From: an uncultured Candidatus Melainabacteria bacterium
GTDB lineage: Bacteria; Cyanobacteriota; Vampirovibrionia; Gastranaerophilales; Gastranaerophilaceae
DNA: 7,641 nucleotides
Reading direction: 5' to 3'
Assembly: GCA_946186335.1 (NCBI GenBank)
Contig: CAMHMW010000084.1
Location: 1-7,641, forward strand
In this document: positions 5,178 to 7,641 of the stretch, piece after piece
How the letters are laid out: each line of letters begins with the position of its first letter
Numbering within the stretch: the first letter of the stretch is position 1
Program-made: the position numbers and the translations under genes
Notes under the pieces: model-generated
What the model was told of the DNA's origin: nothing
Seen by the model: only the letters and a program-made list of their open reading frames with translations
The model's database searches: none

Positions 5178-7337
5178 TTAAATCTTTCTGACATTCGCCC
5201 TGTTTTGTGTCATTGTCGTATTTTTAGACTTAATATTCTTATCAGAAAGCTGTTTTATTGCTTTTCTTGAAGATGTCTTTTGTGGCTGAACCAATATGCC
5301 GTTATCTTTTAATTCCTGTTTAATCTGCTCGGGCATAGGCGGTAAGCCTTTATTTCCGCTCGGTTTAAATTCTGGAACATCGTGATAATCTTTACCTATT
5401 GCCCAGCGGAATCCTGCCTGCAAGACAAGACCGTTACGTCCGCCGTTTCTAATCATTGCAGCACCGTAACCCGTGAATCTGTCACCCCATGATTTCTGAA
5501 CTCCGACACCATACTGAACATAAGGTCTTACACTAAGTTCAGGCAATTTTACATCATTTGCCATATATGATGTTTTGCCCATAAAGTTCATAACCATATC
5601 AACACTTGCATAAGGCTGCCAGCCGTTTTTGAAGTTTCCGATAACTTTAACACCCGGTGCAACCTGTATTGAGTGAAGTGAATCAGATTTAATATCCAAA
5701 TCGGCAACATTCTGATAATCAAATGTATTTGCAAAAGTGTAACCTACGTATAATGTCGACTGAACGATAAACTTACCGTCTTTAAGTTCCCAGTTATATC
5801 CTGATTTTGATGCAACACCTGCCGTCATCATAGCAAACTGATCACGTCCGTACTGAGTATAAGCCTCACCTGCACTTGCTCCTGCAGACATAGTCATTGC
5901 GGTGAAGAAATTACCTTTATACAATGTGCCTGTTACACCGAGAGTACCGCCCTGCTGGTTCATACTTATGCCGTTGTATGTCTGATGTGAGCCGTTATAT
6001 CCGACAAATGCAGATACAACACCTTTATAACCGTTTTTAAGTTGTTTAAGTTCGCTGTCGCCGCCGTATAATGCTCCGTATGCGGTATTTGAAACATCAA
6101 CTCCGCCTTTGAGTCCGACTCTTTCAAATGTAGTATAAGGTTTAACCCACATACCTTTTTCTGTTTCCGGAAGCGGTGATTTTACCCATGTCGGAACTGT
6201 ATTTCCGTCATAAGCATATCTGTTGATATTTTCAGCCGCAAGACGTTGTGAGTGCGGATATTTGAAATACGTATCAGCGTGATAGAAACTGTTTTGTAAT
6301 GTATCCTGCTGTGTTAATACTCCACCGACAAGTGCGGCAACAGGAGATGCCAATACTGACGGGTTAAATGAATCAGGATCACTTCCATGCTGTTTGTATG
6401 TAATAAATCCGTCTTTAATATCACCGTCCATCAGATAAATCGGGTTCATAACAGACGGCAGTTTGCGGTTCGCAACTTTAATATTATTTCTGCCTAAACC
6501 GGTTGTATCCCCAAGATGTACGTGGATATAATTTTTGAGTGTTTTTGAATTTATTACGCTGACTTTATCTATAACAAACAGTCCGCCGTCATATTTAAAG
6601 TTACCGTTGAATTTATCTGTTGTAGCAGTCATCGGGTCAAAGTCTATGTTCATCTTCGTATTTCTGTGAACATTAACATTTCCGAGATTATGAGTTTGGG
6701 TTGCACCGTTTCTGAATTCAAAATTACCGCCGTTCAGGTTCAGAGCTGTCGCATTTGAAATATCACCGGCATTAGAGAACAACATTGTACCGCTGTTGAA
6801 GTTGATTATATTATCGCTAATCTTGTTATTAACAATAATGTTATCCTTACCGGCTTTAATATTTACAACACCGTTACCGCCACCGGTTATATCGGTTCTT
6901 GTAATTCCGCCGCCCGTGAGGGTTACCTGACCATTATTTGTTAAACCGCCGGTTGTAATAAGTTTTTCAAGCGGAGATGTAATTTCACCGTTGTTTTCTA
7001 TCTTATTCTGACTGATAGTACCTTTATTATTAATATTTCCGTTATTAGTCAGGGTTCCGTTACCTGTTATATCACCGTTGTTATTTGAATTTCCGTTAAG
7101 AGTTGTTTTGCCGTTGTTTTCAACAGTACCTTTATTATTGAGATTTCCTGCGGTCAATTCATTTAAGTTTTTGATATTGCCGTTATTATTCAAATCATCG
7201 TTTACGACAAGTTTACCTTTATTATCAATATACTGATTATTTGTGAGGTTATCGGTTGCTAAATTACCTTTGTTGTTAACGGTGTTATTATTTGTAATAT
7301 CTTTTGCGGTTACTTTGTTGTTGGGCTGAAAGCCCAA
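5178..7337 (-). CDS. Autotransporter with Asn/Gly repeat passenger, probably 5'-truncated
   Basis: A 719-codon frame for a type V secreted surface protein. Residues 14-140 are degenerate N-[NK]-G-x-[hydrophobic] repeats (for example at 22-26, 51-55, 68-72, 86-90, 98-102, 104-108, 115-119, 134-138), expected to form a beta-solenoid passenger. More glycine/asparagine-rich solenoid-like sequence follows to about 290. A linker and a C-terminal beta-barrel translocator span about 396-647, opening with MWVKPYTTFERVG and closing with LVLQAGFRWAIG. A 72-residue Lys/Gln-rich tail follows the last strand; most autotransporters end at that strand. The start is poor: TTG at 7337-7335 inside a palindromic repeat, with no well-placed ribosome binding site, no good promoter and no signal peptide. 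The next in-frame codons upstream offer no start before a TAA. I infer that the original 5' end has been lost and that export is doubtful. Confidence 0.78.
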   Translation of the reverse strand: MGFQPNNKVTAKDITNNNTVNNKGNLATDNLTNNQYIDNKGKLVVNDDLNNNGNIKNLNELTAGNLNNKGTVENNGKTTLNGNSNNNGDITGNGTLTNNGNINNKGTISQNKIENNGEITSPLEKLITTGGLTNNGQVTLTGGGITRTDITGGGNGVVNIKAGKDNIIVNNKISDNIINFNSGTMLFSNAGDISNATALNLNGGNFEFRNGATQTHNLGNVNVHRNTKMNIDFDPMTATTDKFNGNFKYDGGLFVIDKVSVINSKTLKNYIHVHLGDTTGLGRNNIKVANRKLPSVMNPIYLMDGDIKDGFITYKQHGSDPDSFNPSVLASPVAALVGGVLTQQDTLQNSFYHADTYFKYPHSQRLAAENINRYAYDGNTVPTWVKSPLPETEKGMWVKPYTTFERVGLKGGVDVSNTAYGALYGGDSELKQLKNGYKGVVSAFVGYNGSHQTYNGISMNQQGGTLGVTGTLYKGNFFTAMTMSAGASAGEAYTQYGRDQFAMMTAGVASKSGYNWELKDGKFIVQSTLYVGYTFANTFDYQNVADLDIKSDSLHSIQVAPGVKVIGNFKNGWQPYASVDMVMNFMGKTSYMANDVKLPELSVRPYVQYGVGVQKSWGDRFTGYGAAMIRNGGRNGLVLQAGFRWAIGKDYHDVPEFKPSGNKGLPPMPEQIKQELKDNGILVQPQKTSSRKAIKQLSDKNIKSKNTTMTQNRANVRKI

Positions 7338-7412
7338 CCTACAGACTGTTCCCTCCCCCCCCTTTGTGGGGGAGGGTTAGGGAGAGGGGGCTAAAACCCA
7401 ACGTACAAATTG
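7320..7412. repeat. Composite palindromic repeat (REP/MITE-like) at the 5' edge of the autotransporter
   Basis: Three parts are visible. GTTGGGCT and AGCCCAAC (7320-7327, 7331-7338) form a perfect 8-bp hairpin with a three-base loop; read on the minus strand it is preceded by GTAG (7342-7339), the head tetranucleotide typical of REP sequences. CCCTCCCCC and GGGGGAGGG (about 7351-7376) form a second very GC-rich hairpin. A second, diverged copy of the first unit lies at about 7389-7412; the pair aligns as GCTGAAAGCCCAACCTACA against GCTAAAACCCAACGTACA. The composition is strikingly unlike the A/T-rich surroundings. No transposase is present, so any mobility would be in trans. Confidence 0.65.
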
Positions 7413-7430
7413 TCCACCCTGCTCTGCTAC

Positions 7431-7459
7431 TTGAAAAAAATTTTTGACCGAATTATAAT
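7431..7459 (+). promoter_or_regulatory. Strong promoter of tRNA-Glu
   Basis: TTGAAA (7431-7436) and a perfect TATAAT (7454-7459) are separated by the ideal 17 bases. Transcription would start near 7466, eight bases before the mature tRNA, as expected for a stable-RNA promoter. Confidence 0.85.
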
Positions 7460-7473
7460 TTCTCGTAGCACAT

Positions 7474-7548
7474 AGCGGTATCGTCTAGTGGTTAGGACGG
7501 GAGATTCTCATTCTCCAAACAGGGGTTCAATTCCCCTTACCGCCGCCA
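7474..7548 (+). tRNA. tRNA-Glu (anticodon CUC)
   Basis: A complete cloverleaf can be folded by eye. The acceptor strand is 7474-7480, followed by T8 C9 and a D-arm (GTC/GAC with loop GG). The anticodon stem GGAGA/TCTCC (7500-7504, 7512-7516) carries loop TTCTCAT with CTC at 7507-7509. The T-arm is AGGGG/CCCCT with loop TTCAATT, and the acceptor 3' strand TACCGCC is followed by G73 and an encoded CCA (7546-7548). The D-arm sequence TCGTCTAGTGGTTAGGAC is characteristic of bacterial tRNA-Glu. Position 1 (A) and position 72 (C) do not pair, leaving six good acceptor pairs. Reading GAG codons, it would supplement a UUC isoacceptor elsewhere. Confidence 0.9.
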
Positions 7549-7553
7549 ATATA

Positions 7554-7640
7554 GGTGGTAATTGCTTCGCAAGACAGGGGTTCAACCTCTCACAAAACGA
7601 TACTTAATCGTTTTGCTCGGCAGAGTCCTTACCGCCGCCA
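7554..7640 (+). other. tRNA-like element repeating the 3' half of tRNA-Glu, with an inserted hairpin
   Basis: Two blocks of the upstream tRNA recur: ACAGGGGTTCAA (7519-7530 and 7574-7585) and CCTTACCGCCGCCAA (7535-7549 and 7627-7641). In the tRNA they are four bases apart; here 41 bases separate them, including a perfect 9-bp hairpin, CAAAACGAT (7593-7601) with ATCGTTTTG (7607-7615). GGTGGTA (7554-7560) can pair with TACCGCC (7630-7636) over all seven positions with one wobble, leaving G and CCA unpaired like a tRNA acceptor end. There is no normal anticodon arm or T-arm, so it is not a standard tRNA. It may be a decayed tRNA copy with a palindromic insertion, a remnant attachment site, or a tRNA-like RNA cotranscribed with tRNA-Glu. 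It runs to the window edge. Confidence 0.5.
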
Positions 7641-7641
7641 A

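Noticed and set aside
7018..7337. CRISPR-like array suggested by the regular short repeats
   Set aside because: The repeats are degenerate, in frame and encode N-[NK]-G-x-[hydrophobic] units of the autotransporter; there are no uniform repeats or spacers.
7444..7459. TTGACC at 7444-7449 as the -35 of the tRNA promoter
   Set aside because: It is only four bases from TATAAT; TTGAAA at 7431 has the correct 17-base spacing.
7554..7640. Selenocysteine tRNA (a TCA triplet falls in a possible seven-base loop GTTCAAC)
   Set aside because: The loop stem is only four pairs with a wobble, and the T-arm with its TTC loop is missing where it should be. The TTCAA here is clearly the repeated T-loop of tRNA-Glu.

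Overview
This window looks like AT-rich DNA from a Gram-negative (diderm) bacterium. A heptose kinase, an O-antigen-ligase-family membrane protein and an autotransporter all imply an outer membrane with lipopolysaccharide. The best single clue to lineage is the ligase-family protein. Its motif layout (LNPNLFGGYL, CRG, DSSN-FR-N, GIGVGN, ALSSYNIYLE, GLVDTIFFRPQ) is that of the cyanobacterial IctB group. With a DUF4330 protein beside it and no photosynthetic gene in sight, a non-photosynthetic cyanobacterial relative (Vampirovibrionia/Melainabacteria, for example Gastranaerophilales of animal guts) is my best guess. This is inference from memory of the families, not a database result.

Layout. 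Bases 1-60 are a promoter and leader for a small unrecognised Cys-containing protein (61-417, +), the only plus-strand protein gene. Its 3' end overlaps, tail to tail, the last gene of a minus-strand operon running 3317 to 405: rfaE1 (heptose-7-phosphate kinase), a membrane-anchored DUF4330 protein, and the IctB/O-antigen-ligase-like protein. These genes are packed tightly (a 14-nt gap, then an 11-nt overlap) behind a plausible promoter at 3347-3374. A gene-free stretch (3318-3584) holds that promoter, a plus-strand hairpin-plus-T-run with no gene to terminate, and the terminator of the next gene. A small secreted TRL-like protein (3585-3905, -) and a J-domain co-chaperone with half the usual zinc finger (3990-5027, -) follow. 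The chaperone has a palindrome in its leader.

From 5178 to 7337 (-) lies an autotransporter with an Asn/Gly-rich repeat array and a C-terminal beta-barrel. It ends in its own terminator at 5114-5147. At the other end its reading frame runs into a palindromic, GC-rich composite repeat (7320-7412). Its only usable start is a TTG inside that palindrome and no signal peptide is present, so the gene is probably 5'-truncated. Beyond it, on the plus strand, a near-consensus promoter drives tRNA-Glu(CUC) at 7474-7548. The last 90 bases hold a strange tRNA-like element. It repeats two blocks of the tRNA 3' half, including the acceptor 3' strand plus CCA, around an unrelated 9-bp hairpin, and its own 5' sequence can pair with the repeated acceptor strand.

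How it fits together. The rfaE1 operon links inner-core heptose supply with a polytopic glycan ligase/polymerase-like protein, so it is probably an LPS or surface-glycan unit. The TRL-like and J-domain genes are housekeeping-type neighbours. The tRNA end of the window carries the marks of past rearrangement: a truncated surface-protein gene, palindromic repeats and duplicated tRNA 3' ends.
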